Assembly: GCA_963931615.1 (NCBI GenBank) | Contig: OZ007032.1 | Location: forward strand, 1,240,001-1,304,000 | Reading direction: 5' to 3' | Source of the DNA: Coprenecus sp902388455 | GTDB lineage: Bacteria; Bacteroidota; Bacteroidia; Bacteroidales; UBA932 | DNA length: 64,000 bases | Part shown: positions 26,821 to 34,392 of the stretch, piece after piece | Numbering within the stretch: position 1 is the stretch's first letter | How the letters are laid out: each line of letters begins with the position of its first letter | Program-made: the position numbers and the translations under genes | Notes under the pieces: generated by a model | Database searches by the model: none | Seen by the model: only the letters and a program-made list of their open reading frames with translations | What the model was told of the DNA's origin: nothing

Positions 26821-27279
26821 ATGAATCGCCGTTTACAACAATTTTTGGAGCTCGAACAGCTCAAACCGGCCCAGTTTGCGGACATCATGGGCATCCAGCG
26901 CTCCAATGTCTCCCACATCCTGTCGGGACGCAACAAGCCCGGATTTGACTTTATCCAGAAATTTCTGCTGAAGTTTCCCTCCGTCAACCCGGACTGGCTT
27001 CTCCTCGGACGCGGCAAGCCCCTGCGGGAGCAGAACACCTCCGCTCCTGCTCCCCGGCAGCAGGACTCCTCCCCTGACCTGTTCTCCCCGTCCGTCGAGC
27101 TGGACCTGGACAGCGGCCATTCGTATGCTCCGGTTCCGGAGACTGAAAGCACCCAGGACATGATTGAAGACGGTGATGAGCCCATATCCGCACCGGTACG
27201 CCCCCAGCCCAGGGATGTACGGCGCATCACATTGTTCTATTCCGACGGAACATTTCAGGAATTTTATCCACCCAAATAG
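26821..27279 (+). CDS. XRE-family helix-turn-helix regulator
   Basis: A 152-residue protein. Residues 1-65 form a Cro/C1-type HTH domain: 'LKPAQFADIMGIQRSNVSHI' contains the two DNA-binding helices, followed by 'LSGRNKPGFDFIQKFLLKFP' and 'NPDWLLLGRGKP', the usual end of this domain in Bacteroidota. The remainder is a low-complexity Pro/Ser/Asp-rich linker and a short C-terminal strand-rich tail (VRRITLFYSDGTFQEFYPPK). Its target is unknown. The GTTTAC-type inverted sites in the AT-rich DNA upstream suggest control of its own gene and possibly queA. Confidence 0.82.
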   Translation: MNRRLQQFLELEQLKPAQFADIMGIQRSNVSHILSGRNKPGFDFIQKFLLKFPSVNPDWLLLGRGKPLREQNTSAPAPRQQDSSPDLFSPSVELDLDSGHSYAPVPETESTQDMIEDGDEPISAPVRPQPRDVRRITLFYSDGTFQEFYPPK

Positions 27280-27288
27280 TTTTTGGCG

Positions 27289-27296
27289 TATCTTTG
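27289..27296 (+). promoter_or_regulatory. -7 promoter element (TATCTTTG) of pyrD
   Basis: TATCTTTG lies 24 bases before the pyrD ATG. No TTG is found at the proper distance, so the promoter is only half supported. Confidence 0.45.
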
Positions 27297-27320
27297 CCTG
27301 CGAATCAACGCTGAAACACT

Positions 27321-28361
27321 ATGTACAGACTGCTCATCCGACGTATACTCTTCTCCTTCTCGCCTGAAACGGCCCATCACATCACTTTCCGCCTCCTGCA
27401 GTTCCTGCGCTATATTCCACTTTCCCAGAGTCTTATAAGGGCTATTTTCCGTGTCAGGGACAAGGAGGGAGAGCTGCGCCGCGAAGTATTCGGCCTGACA
27501 TTCAGGAATCCCGTGGGCCTGGCGGCAGGTCTGGACAAGAACGGAGAGTTCTACAACGACATGGGCAACTTCGGCTTCAGTTTCGTGGAGATAGGCTCCC
27601 TCACCCCCGAGCCTCAGCCTGGCAATCCCAAGCCCCGCTCTTTCAGACTCGTAGAAGACCACGCCCTCATCAACCGCATGGGCATCAATAATAAAGGTGT
27701 AAAATACGCCGTGGCCCAGCTCCAGAAGCGCGTCCCGAATGTCATCATCGGCGGCAACATAGCCAAGGCCTCCAAGACTCCTAATGAGGATGCCTACAAG
27801 GATTACGAGCGTTCCTTCTCCCTGCTCTACGACTACGTGGACTATTTCACAGTGAACGTATCCTGCCCCAACGTCAAGGACCTCACTGTCCTGCAGGACG
27901 TAGGCTACTTGTCTGAGATAGTGGACCATCTGCTCACCCTCAGAAGGTATTACGACGACTACCGCCCCATCCTGCTCAAGATATCTCCCGACATCCCTTA
28001 CGAGCATGTGGACCGCATCGTGGACCTGGCCCTGAGTTCCGGCCTCGACGGTATAATCGCCACAAACACAACCAATTCCCGTGAAGGGCTCTCCACCGAC
28101 CCCGAGAAGGTCAAGGCCATAGGCAACGGCGGCCTGAGCGGCCAGCCCCTGTATGAGAAGAGCCTGGCGATGGTGCGCCACATCCATCAGAAGACCGGAG
28201 GCATCCTGCCCATCATCGGTGTCGGAGGCATCATGACCCCGGAGCAGGCCAAGGAGATGCTGGACGCCGGTGCCTCCCTGATTCAGATATACTCCGGCTT
28301 CATCTACAACGGTCCCGGAGCAGTACGCAAGATTCTCAAGTACCTTAAATCCCATAAATAA
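27321..28361 (+). CDS. pyrD: Dihydroorotate dehydrogenase (quinone), class 2
   Basis: Oxidises dihydroorotate to orotate in pyrimidine synthesis, passing electrons to quinone. The 346-residue protein has the N-terminal amphipathic membrane-binding helices (FSPETAHHITFRLLQFL), the FMN-barrel motifs 'FGLTFRNPVGLAAGLDKNGE', 'IGSLTPEPQPGNPKPRSFRL' and 'NRMGINNKG', the catalytic Ser segment 'YFTVNVSCPNVKDL', and 'GVGGIMTPEQAKEMLDAGAS'. The long N-terminus separates it from soluble class 1 enzymes. The ATG of cinA overlaps the end of pyrD by one base, so the two form an operon. Confidence 0.95.
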   Translation: MYRLLIRRILFSFSPETAHHITFRLLQFLRYIPLSQSLIRAIFRVRDKEGELRREVFGLTFRNPVGLAAGLDKNGEFYNDMGNFGFSFVEIGSLTPEPQPGNPKPRSFRLVEDHALINRMGINNKGVKYAVAQLQKRVPNVIIGGNIAKASKTPNEDAYKDYERSFSLLYDYVDYFTVNVSCPNVKDLTVLQDVGYLSEIVDHLLTLRRYYDDYRPILLKISPDIPYEHVDRIVDLALSSGLDGIIATNTTNSREGLSTDPEKVKAIGNGGLSGQPLYEKSLAMVRHIHQKTGGILPIIGVGGIMTPEQAKEMLDAGASLIQIYSGFIYNGPGAVRKILKYLKSHK

Positions 28362-29656
28362 TGAAACGAGCAGCCGTCTGCACCATCGGCGATGAGATTC
28401 TCATCGGCCAGATCGTCGACACCAATTCCTCTGCCATAGCCCGCGGGCTCAACGCCATAGGCGTGAAAGTGCTCCGTATGGTCTCCATCAGCGATGACAA
28501 CACCGACATAAAGCAGAGCTTGAAGTCCCTGCTGCATGACAACGATATAGTGATAGTTACGGGCGGACTCGGGCCCACCAAGGACGATATCACCAAGAAG
28601 GCTCTCGGGGAGCTATCCGGCAGCCGCGGCACCGTCTTCCATCAGGGACAGATGGAGGTGATAGAACGGATACTGGCCCACCGGGGCATCGAGATATCCG
28701 ACATCAACCGGGACCAGGCCATGGTGCCCGACACCTGCGAGGTCATGGTCAACCGGAAAGGCACCGCTCCAGGGATGATATTCCGTTTCCCTGCAGCCCT
28801 CTTCTCCCATTGTCCCGTGCTCTATTCCCTGCCAGGAGTGCCTTACGAGGCCATCGGTCTGCTGCCGTCAGTGATGGACGACATACGCAGCCATTTCGCC
28901 CTCGACAGCATACATCATAAGACCATAGTCACCTACGGCATAGCTGAGTCCACCCTGGCCAAGATGATAGAGCCCTGGGAGGATGCCCTGCCGGAGGACA
29001 TGCACCTGGCCTACCTGCCCAATCCCCTGACTGGGGTCAAGCTGCGCCTGTCGATATACGGCGGGGAGCGGGAAGATGAGATACGGCGCATCGAGGCTGA
29101 GTTCACCAAGCTCGGCCCTGTCCTCGGCGACGCCATCTACGGTGAAGGCGAGGACACCCTCCAGTCCGTGATAGCCCGCAGGATGACTGCCTCCGGAATG
29201 ACCCTGGCTGTAGCCGAGTCCTGCACCGGAGGCCGGATAGCCTCCCTCATCACACAGATACCCGGAGCCTCCAGGTTCTTCTACGGCTCAGTCACATCAT
29301 ACGACAACTCGGTGAAAGAAAACGTACTGCACGTTTCCACCGGAATAATCGCTTCAAAAGGAGCCGTCAGCCGCGAATGCGCCGAGGCCATGGCTCTCGG
29401 AGTCCGCAAGGCACTCGGGACTGACTACGCCCTCTCGACCACCGGCATCGCCGGCCCGGACGGAGGCACGCCCGACAAGCCCGTCGGCACAGTCTGGACC
29501 GCAGTGGCATATCCGGATACGAAAAATCCGGGCAAGACCGCAGTCCTGTCCCGGATGTTCCGTTTCAACAACGACCGAAGCACCAATATCGACCGTTTCG
29601 CCGGCAGCGCCCTCAATCTGCTGAGGACTGTGCTGCTTTCTGAGCCTGGTGCATGA
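28361..29656 (+). CDS. cinA: CinA-type nicotinamide-nucleotide amidohydrolase
   Basis: Two domains: an N-terminal MoCF/MogA-like domain ('TIGDEILIGQIVDTNSSAIA', 'VTGGLGPTKDDITKKAL') and a C-terminal amidohydrolase domain ('VAESCTGGRIASLIT' with the catalytic Ser, 'SVTSYDNSVKENVL', 'STTGIAGPDGGTPDKPVGTVW'). The protein recycles NMN to NaMN (with ADP-ribose pyrophosphatase activity in some members) and is named after competence genes. It shares an operon with pyrD. The last 44 bp overlap the convergent dipeptidase gene. Confidence 0.95.
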   Translation: MKRAAVCTIGDEILIGQIVDTNSSAIARGLNAIGVKVLRMVSISDDNTDIKQSLKSLLHDNDIVIVTGGLGPTKDDITKKALGELSGSRGTVFHQGQMEVIERILAHRGIEISDINRDQAMVPDTCEVMVNRKGTAPGMIFRFPAALFSHCPVLYSLPGVPYEAIGLLPSVMDDIRSHFALDSIHHKTIVTYGIAESTLAKMIEPWEDALPEDMHLAYLPNPLTGVKLRLSIYGGEREDEIRRIEAEFTKLGPVLGDAIYGEGEDTLQSVIARRMTASGMTLAVAESCTGGRIASLITQIPGASRFFYGSVTSYDNSVKENVLHVSTGIIASKGAVSRECAEAMALGVRKALGTDYALSTTGIAGPDGGTPDKPVGTVWTAVAYPDTKNPGKTAVLSRMFRFNNDRSTNIDRFAGSALNLLRTVLLSEPGA

Positions 29657-30734
29657 CCCGCAGGAAGTTGCCGCCCATGATACCGCGTATCTCGGAGCTG
29701 CTGTAGCCGCGCTGCCGCAGTTCCGCTGCTATGTTGCCGTACATGGAGATGTCCCTCAGCCCCTCGGGCGCCACATCTATCCCGTCGAAGTCCGAGCCGA
29801 GGCCCACATGGGCCGCTCCGACTACTTCCACGGCATGATCGATGTGGTCCACGACCCTCCTGACAGAGGGCGTGGGATAGACGGCCAGCTCGTCCATTAT
29901 CCTCCAGTAATTGTCCCGGTACTCGATATTGTACAGGTCGGAGCGGTAGAGTTCCTGCCAGTGCTCCCCTTCCTCGCTGAGTTTCAGAAATTTCTCGTCC
30001 TGGGCAAAATCGGAGTCGATGAATTTGGGATAGAAATTGATCTGAATCACTCCGTCGGCGGTACCCAGGTCCCGCAGCATGGCGTCGGACATATTCCGGG
30101 GATGGCCGCACAGGGCCCTGCAGGAGGAATGTGAGGCGACAATAGGAGTTGTGGAATATTTCAGCAGGTCATAGAACGTCCCGTCCGAGGCGTGGGAGCA
30201 GTCCAGGAGAATGCCCAGGCGGTTGCACTCGGCCACCACTTCCTTTCCGAAAGCGGAAAGACCGCCCCATTCCGGCTCCAGGGGCATGCACGAGTCGCAG
30301 ATCTGGTTGTGCCGGTTATGGCAGAGCGTGAGATAACGCACTCCAAACCGATGATAAAGACGCAGATATGCCAGATCGTGCTGTATCGGGGTTCCGTTCT
30401 CCATACCCAGGAATACGGAGATAAGGCCGTGCTTCTTGTGCTCGAAAGCCTCTTCCGGGGAAACGGCGAATGCCGCGACAGCGCTGTTGCTGTCGACGGC
30501 ATCGTAGCATTTGGATATGAGGCTTATCGCATGGACCGTAGCCTCGGCGTCCGTAAGCTCCGGCGGGGAATATATCGCGAAGAACATTCCGTCCACCCCT
30601 CCTTCCCGGGCCCTCACGAAGTCCACGTGCCCCCTCGGCTGCCGCTTCCCGAGGTCTATCTCCTCGAGCAGCATCGTCGGAGTGTCGCAGTGCGAGTCCA
30701 GCACGAAATCCTTGTCTGAATGTATCCAGGACAT
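29613..30734 (-). CDS. Renal-dipeptidase-like (M19) membrane dipeptidase
   Basis: A 373-residue M19 metallopeptidase that should cut dipeptides, including D-containing ones. The metal motif HCDTP (HxD) is near the N-terminus ('FVLDSHCDTPTML'). Further ligands are probable in 'GILLDCSHASDGTFYDLLK' and 'PIVASHSSCRALCGHPRN', and the C-terminal 'VGLGSDFDGIDVAPEGL' is characteristic. No signal peptide is visible, so it is predicted cytosolic. Its 3' end overlaps cinA on the other strand. Confidence 0.92.
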   Translation of the reverse strand: MSWIHSDKDFVLDSHCDTPTMLLEEIDLGKRQPRGHVDFVRAREGGVDGMFFAIYSPPELTDAEATVHAISLISKCYDAVDSNSAVAAFAVSPEEAFEHKKHGLISVFLGMENGTPIQHDLAYLRLYHRFGVRYLTLCHNRHNQICDSCMPLEPEWGGLSAFGKEVVAECNRLGILLDCSHASDGTFYDLLKYSTTPIVASHSSCRALCGHPRNMSDAMLRDLGTADGVIQINFYPKFIDSDFAQDEKFLKLSEEGEHWQELYRSDLYNIEYRDNYWRIMDELAVYPTPSVRRVVDHIDHAVEVVGAAHVGLGSDFDGIDVAPEGLRDISMYGNIAAELRQRGYSSSEIRGIMGGNFLRVMHQAQKAAQSSAD

Positions 30735-30740
30735 CTTCTC

Positions 30741-31601
30741 TTATCTGCGGTTTCTGACGCTGGATGCTTTGGATACATCCACGAGATCCATATCCTTGGC
30801 ATTTACAGTTACACTTGAAGCACCGCTGGCTTCTACCCTGGCTCTCTTTGCTATAAGAGAGGATGCCTTGCAGCTCGAGGCTCCACTTACATCCACGTCC
30901 AGATAGTCAGCCGTTCCGTTGACATAGAAATTGGACGCACCTGAAAGACTGATGCGGAGGTTCTTCATCCTGACCTCCTCCATATCCACGTCGGAGGCTC
31001 CGGAATTATCTACTACGCAGTCAGTGTAATTGCCGCCTATGATGTAGACATTCGAGGCACCGCTGCATTCGATATCGGAGTTATCGATATTTCCTGACAG
31101 ATCCATTTCAACGTGGGAAGCACCTGAAGCCACAATTCTGAGATCACCCACTGTATTGAAAGCCGCTTTCTTGAGGGATGAGGCTCCGCTGGTGCGGATA
31201 TCGAGCGACTGAGTGTCAAACCGGTCCAGGATACTCATATTTGCTGCACCGGATAGGCGTACGCTCTCTATCCCGGGGCAACTGACCTTGGCGTAGAGCT
31301 TCCAGTCCCCGCTGTTGAACTCGCGGCGGATGTCCCTGGGAGCCTTTTCGAGGTCGAGGGTAAGAACCAGTACGCCCGATTGTACTTCGGCAGTCACATA
31401 TTCCTCCAATTCTACCGGAAATGTGAGTTCCAAAGCGTGCTTAGAGGCTTTCTCCACGTCCACCTCGAAGCGGTTTCCGGCCCTGATGCCGTTGAAATTA
31501 CGGACTTTTACCTCTTTGGTAATCTCGTCGTAAGACCTTGCCTGTGCGCATACCGGTACCATCAATGCCAGTATGGCTGCCATTGTAATAAATCTTTTCA
31601 T
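30741..31601 (-). CDS. Exported GIN-domain (DUF2807) beta-helix protein
   Basis: A 286-residue protein with a signal peptide (MKRFITMAAILALMVPVCAQA) and a head-GIN domain. The body consists of about nine repeats of 15-22 residues centred on SGAS (for example IRTSGASSLKKA, IVASGASHVEMDL, IECSGASNVYIIG, VEASGASSVTVNA), the ladder expected for a right-handed beta-helix. The molecular function of the family is unknown; adhesin or envelope roles have been suggested. It follows a sigma factor and anti-sigma-like gene in the same direction, so it is a likely member of that regulon. Confidence 0.82.
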   Translation of the reverse strand: MKRFITMAAILALMVPVCAQARSYDEITKEVKVRNFNGIRAGNRFEVDVEKASKHALELTFPVELEEYVTAEVQSGVLVLTLDLEKAPRDIRREFNSGDWKLYAKVSCPGIESVRLSGAANMSILDRFDTQSLDIRTSGASSLKKAAFNTVGDLRIVASGASHVEMDLSGNIDNSDIECSGASNVYIIGGNYTDCVVDNSGASDVDMEEVRMKNLRISLSGASNFYVNGTADYLDVDVSGASSCKASSLIAKRARVEASGASSVTVNAKDMDLVDVSKASSVRNRR

Positions 31602-31623
31602 ATCTGCGTTGATTTAAAATGTT

Positions 31624-32205
31624 TTATTCTGTCTCATTCAGCCCCCTAATGGTTCCTACCACATGATCCAGGGCTGCTATCTGCCTGGCCGAGTACTCCT
31701 GCAGAATCTCCCTCTGGCGCTGCGTGTCAACTCCTTCCAACTGGTCTATCAGGGGCACCGGTTCCCGTACAACATCGTCCACTACAGCCATGGCCTCCTC
31801 CGCCCAGTCCTCCGGCATATAGGCCGTCAGGACTGCGACCTCGACGGTAATATCGGCCACCGTGCGGCAGTACTGCTGATAGATGTACCCGGGAGACAAT
31901 GTATCCAGCTCCTCTGAAAATGACTTCTCTTCCGCTATCTGCACCCGGGGTTCTTCTTCCCGGATGTACGGATTCATCAGGACCCGTACGCCGAAAATAA
32001 GGGCCAGGGAGGCCACAAGGGGGAAGGCAATGACCTTCCACAAGGGTTTCCTGCGGCGCTTGAGGTTCGAGCGGAAGTGTATGCGGTTGCGGCTGGAGTA
32101 CTCCCAGCGCTGCTCAAAGCGGGACTCGTCTCCTTCGGGGATGAGTTCGTCTGATTCCTTGATGGAACCGCTGTTCTGTCTGAAGTATTGCTGTAAGTTA
32201 TCCAT
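31624..32205 (-). CDS. Single-pass membrane protein, probable anti-sigma factor
   Basis: A 193-residue protein: about 70 polar, basic N-terminal residues (cytosolic), one membrane helix (VIAFPLVASLALIFGVRVLM), then an acidic periplasmic part with helices. The gene starts seven bases after the ECF sigma factor gene. That position and topology are the reasons to suspect an anti-sigma role; I see no zinc-binding motif of the classical anti-sigma domain. It is otherwise hypothetical. Confidence 0.6.
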   Translation of the reverse strand: MDNLQQYFRQNSGSIKESDELIPEGDESRFEQRWEYSSRNRIHFRSNLKRRRKPLWKVIAFPLVASLALIFGVRVLMNPYIREEEPRVQIAEEKSFSEELDTLSPGYIYQQYCRTVADITVEVAVLTAYMPEDWAEEAMAVVDDVVREPVPLIDQLEGVDTQRQREILQEYSARQIAALDHVVGTIRGLNETE

Positions 32206-32212
32206 TGTCCTG

Positions 32213-32728
32213 TTATTTTTCGTTTTTAATCATTTCCACCAGTTTGCGCTTGCCCCTGAGATACTGCGACCGCACCGTGCTTTCCTCCACCCCCAGTATC
32301 TGCGCAGTCTCTGAGTAATCGTACCCCTCGAAGAGCAGCAGGGAGAGCACCGCCCTGTATCCGTCGGGCATCAGAAGCATCTGCCGCTTTATCCTCCCTA
32401 TCATTTCCTGCGGGCTCTGACTCTGCAGGAGGCTGTCCCATTGCTGCGACGAGTCCTCCTCCGGGTCTTCCTCCGCATATTTCTCAAGCTTCACCTTCAG
32501 CCCCCTGCGCATGCGGAGCATGTCTATCGAGGCTCTGGTGCAGGCTTTTGTGAGCCAGGCCGAGGTCTGTGCCTCGGACAGTTTAGCGGTATTGGTCCTC
32601 AGATACTTGATAATAGTGTCCTGGACTATCTCCTCGGCGTCGAAACTGTCGCCGGTTATCCGCAGCGACGTGTTGTAGAGCCTCGTCTTGTATCTGTTGT
32701 AGAACGCTGTAATCTCTTTAGGTATCAT
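32213..32728 (-). CDS. ECF-type RNA polymerase sigma factor
   Basis: A 171-residue sigma-70 family protein with only regions 2 and 4. Region 2: 'YNTSLRITGDSFDAEEIVQDTIIKYL'. Region 4: 'LMPDGYRAVLSLLLFEGYDYSETAQILGVEESTVRSQYLRGKRKL', with the HTH TAQILGVEESTVRSQYL. It probably directs transcription of its own operon, which includes a membrane partner and a GIN-domain envelope protein. Confidence 0.9.
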   Translation of the reverse strand: MIPKEITAFYNRYKTRLYNTSLRITGDSFDAEEIVQDTIIKYLRTNTAKLSEAQTSAWLTKACTRASIDMLRMRRGLKVKLEKYAEEDPEEDSSQQWDSLLQSQSPQEMIGRIKRQMLLMPDGYRAVLSLLLFEGYDYSETAQILGVEESTVRSQYLRGKRKLVEMIKNEK

Positions 32729-32788
32729 CTTTTGTTTTTTCCACTTATATAACGTACGGGCAGGGCCGTCTGTTGCATCTGCCGCGTA

Positions 32789-33484
32789 TTATTTTCTTAC
32801 TATTTTTTCCAGGACCTCCGTGGTCTCCAGTTTCAGGTTCCTGTCATAGGTGTCGTGCCGGACCATACCGACGCCGCGGGCATACCAGGTGCGGGCAGTG
32901 GTGACACGGTTGCGCATCATCCCCTTCTCGACCTTGTGCTCGGAAACTATCACGCAGGGGAATGTACCGGCCGGGGTAGTCAGGGTGTCAGTACCGAGGA
33001 CCCGGCGCTCCGTCACGGTGACGTTCATCGTCATGCCTAATGCTCTGACCTTGCCGGCCGCACTCTGCAGGGTATCGCCGGGCGTCAGGACGGAAGGCAG
33101 CAGGGTCAGGCCGCCCTCCGCGGTGATCCGGGCATTTTTCCAGAGTATTCCTTTGAGAACGGAGACCAGGCTGGCGGCAATGTCGAGGGTCACGCTCCCG
33201 TCCCGGCTTATCAGGGCCGTCATCACGGCCGGATTCTCCATATTCTCCAGTCCCTTGCCGTCCACTGTCCGGATAAAGGAGGAATAAGTCACTGTGAGAG
33301 AAGAGTCTGCGGAATCGAGAGCAGTCTCAAGAATACTCATGGTATGGTTCCACTTGATCGAGCCGTCCTCTGCATAATACCTGGTGTAGACCAGCTCCGT
33401 ACCCTCATCCGTACAGAACCATGCCTGGGCCCGGAGGCATACAGGGCAGCAGATGAGGAGGATGGACAGAAAGAGGTATCTCAT
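32789..33484 (-). CDS. Exported TapB/DUF3108-like hypothetical protein
   Basis: A 231-residue protein with a signal peptide (MRYLFLSILLICCPVCLRAQ). The mature part is beta-rich. A C-terminal half with 'TVTERRVLGTDTLTTPAGTF' then 'VIVSEHKVEKG' and 'ARTWYARGVGMVRHDTYDRN' resembles the TapB/DUF3108 fold, in which a treated protein or lipoprotein is scanned for conversion of substrate-like strands; the function is unknown. The ATG at 33484 gives a clean signal peptide. A TATGTTTG -7-like element is present on the minus strand (33511-33504). Confidence 0.6.
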   Translation of the reverse strand: MRYLFLSILLICCPVCLRAQAWFCTDEGTELVYTRYYAEDGSIKWNHTMSILETALDSADSSLTVTYSSFIRTVDGKGLENMENPAVMTALISRDGSVTLDIAASLVSVLKGILWKNARITAEGGLTLLPSVLTPGDTLQSAAGKVRALGMTMNVTVTERRVLGTDTLTTPAGTFPCVIVSEHKVEKGMMRNRVTTARTWYARGVGMVRHDTYDRNLKLETTEVLEKIVRK

Positions 33485-33503
33485 ATAGCACAATAATATC
33501 CTA

Positions 33504-33511
33504 CAAACATA
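33504..33511 (-). promoter_or_regulatory. -7 promoter element (TATGTTTG) of the TapB-like gene
   Basis: CAAACATA on the plus strand reads TATGTTTG on the minus strand, 20 bases before the ATG at 33484. No -33 TTG is at the right spacing. Confidence 0.4.
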
Positions 33512-33567
33512 CGGAAAAATGAAAAATTTTGCTAATTTGGCTCCGCAAAATACTCGAGCAGAACACT

Positions 33568-34392
33568 ATGACAAGACCTACAGTAGCCCTCATCTACGAC
33601 TTCGACGGCACCCTCTCCCCTGCCAACATGCAGGAATTCGGCCTGATACAGACTTTCGGCAAGGACCCCGCCCTCTTCTGGAGCAGAAGCAACCAGCTCT
33701 CGCAGGACAATGACGCCAGCGAAATACTCTGCTACATGAAGACCATGATCGACGAGGCCCGCGCCTCGGGAGTCCACCTGACCAGGAAGAGTTTCCGCCG
33801 TTTCGGCTCTATGGTGAAACTCTACCCTGGGGTCAGGGAATGGTTCGGGAAAATCAATGAGTACGGCCGCTCCAAAGGTCTCCAGATAGAGCACTACATC
33901 AACTCCTCCGGCCTAACGGAGATGATCGAGGGCACGGAGATATATCCGGAGTTCAAGAATGTCTACGCCTGCTCCTTCCTCTACGAGGACGGAGAGGCGG
34001 TCTGGCCCGCAGTGGCCGTGGACTACACGGCCAAGACCCAGTTCCTGTTCAAGATCAACAAGGGAGTGATGAGCATCCGCGACCACACCCTTGTCAACAG
34101 GTACCTGCCTGAGAAAGAGCGGCCTGTCCCCTTCTCCCGCATGATCTACTTCGGAGATGGAGCCACTGACATCCCCTGTATGAAACTGGTCAAGCAGTTC
34201 GGAGGCCACTCCATAGCCGTATATAACCCTGACGGGCACGAGCGCGAGAAGTCCGAGCGCCTGCTCAGCGAACAGCGGGTACACTTCGTATGTCCTGCGG
34301 ACTATTCCGAAGGAAAGCGTATATACCGGGTGGTAACCGCCATCATAGACAAGATAAAGGCTGATCTGGAAATAGAGGCTCTAAAGGGCTGA
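33568..34392 (+). CDS. HAD-family hydrolase (phosphoserine phosphatase-like)
   Basis: A 274-residue haloacid dehalogenase-superfamily phosphatase. Motif I DFDGTLSP contains the nucleophile and acid/base Asp residues. A Ser/Thr motif II is probable in 'EHYINSSGLTEMIEG', and motif III/IV is 'MIYFGDGATDIPCMKL'. The substrate is unknown. The ATG at 33568 (MTRPTVALIYDFDG) is preferred over an upstream ATG, which would add a non-homologous stretch. The 3' end overlaps the convergent DUF4954 gene by 12 bp. Confidence 0.82.
   Translation: MTRPTVALIYDFDGTLSPANMQEFGLIQTFGKDPALFWSRSNQLSQDNDASEILCYMKTMIDEARASGVHLTRKSFRRFGSMVKLYPGVREWFGKINEYGRSKGLQIEHYINSSGLTEMIEGTEIYPEFKNVYACSFLYEDGEAVWPAVAVDYTAKTQFLFKINKGVMSIRDHTLVNRYLPEKERPVPFSRMIYFGDGATDIPCMKLVKQFGGHSIAVYNPDGHEREKSERLLSEQRVHFVCPADYSEGKRIYRVVTAIIDKIKADLEIEALKG

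Noticed and set aside
29425..30111. Minus-strand frame of 228 codons over the cinA/dipeptidase junction
   Set aside because: It is a shadow frame of the M19 dipeptidase gene with arginine-rich, non-protein-like composition.
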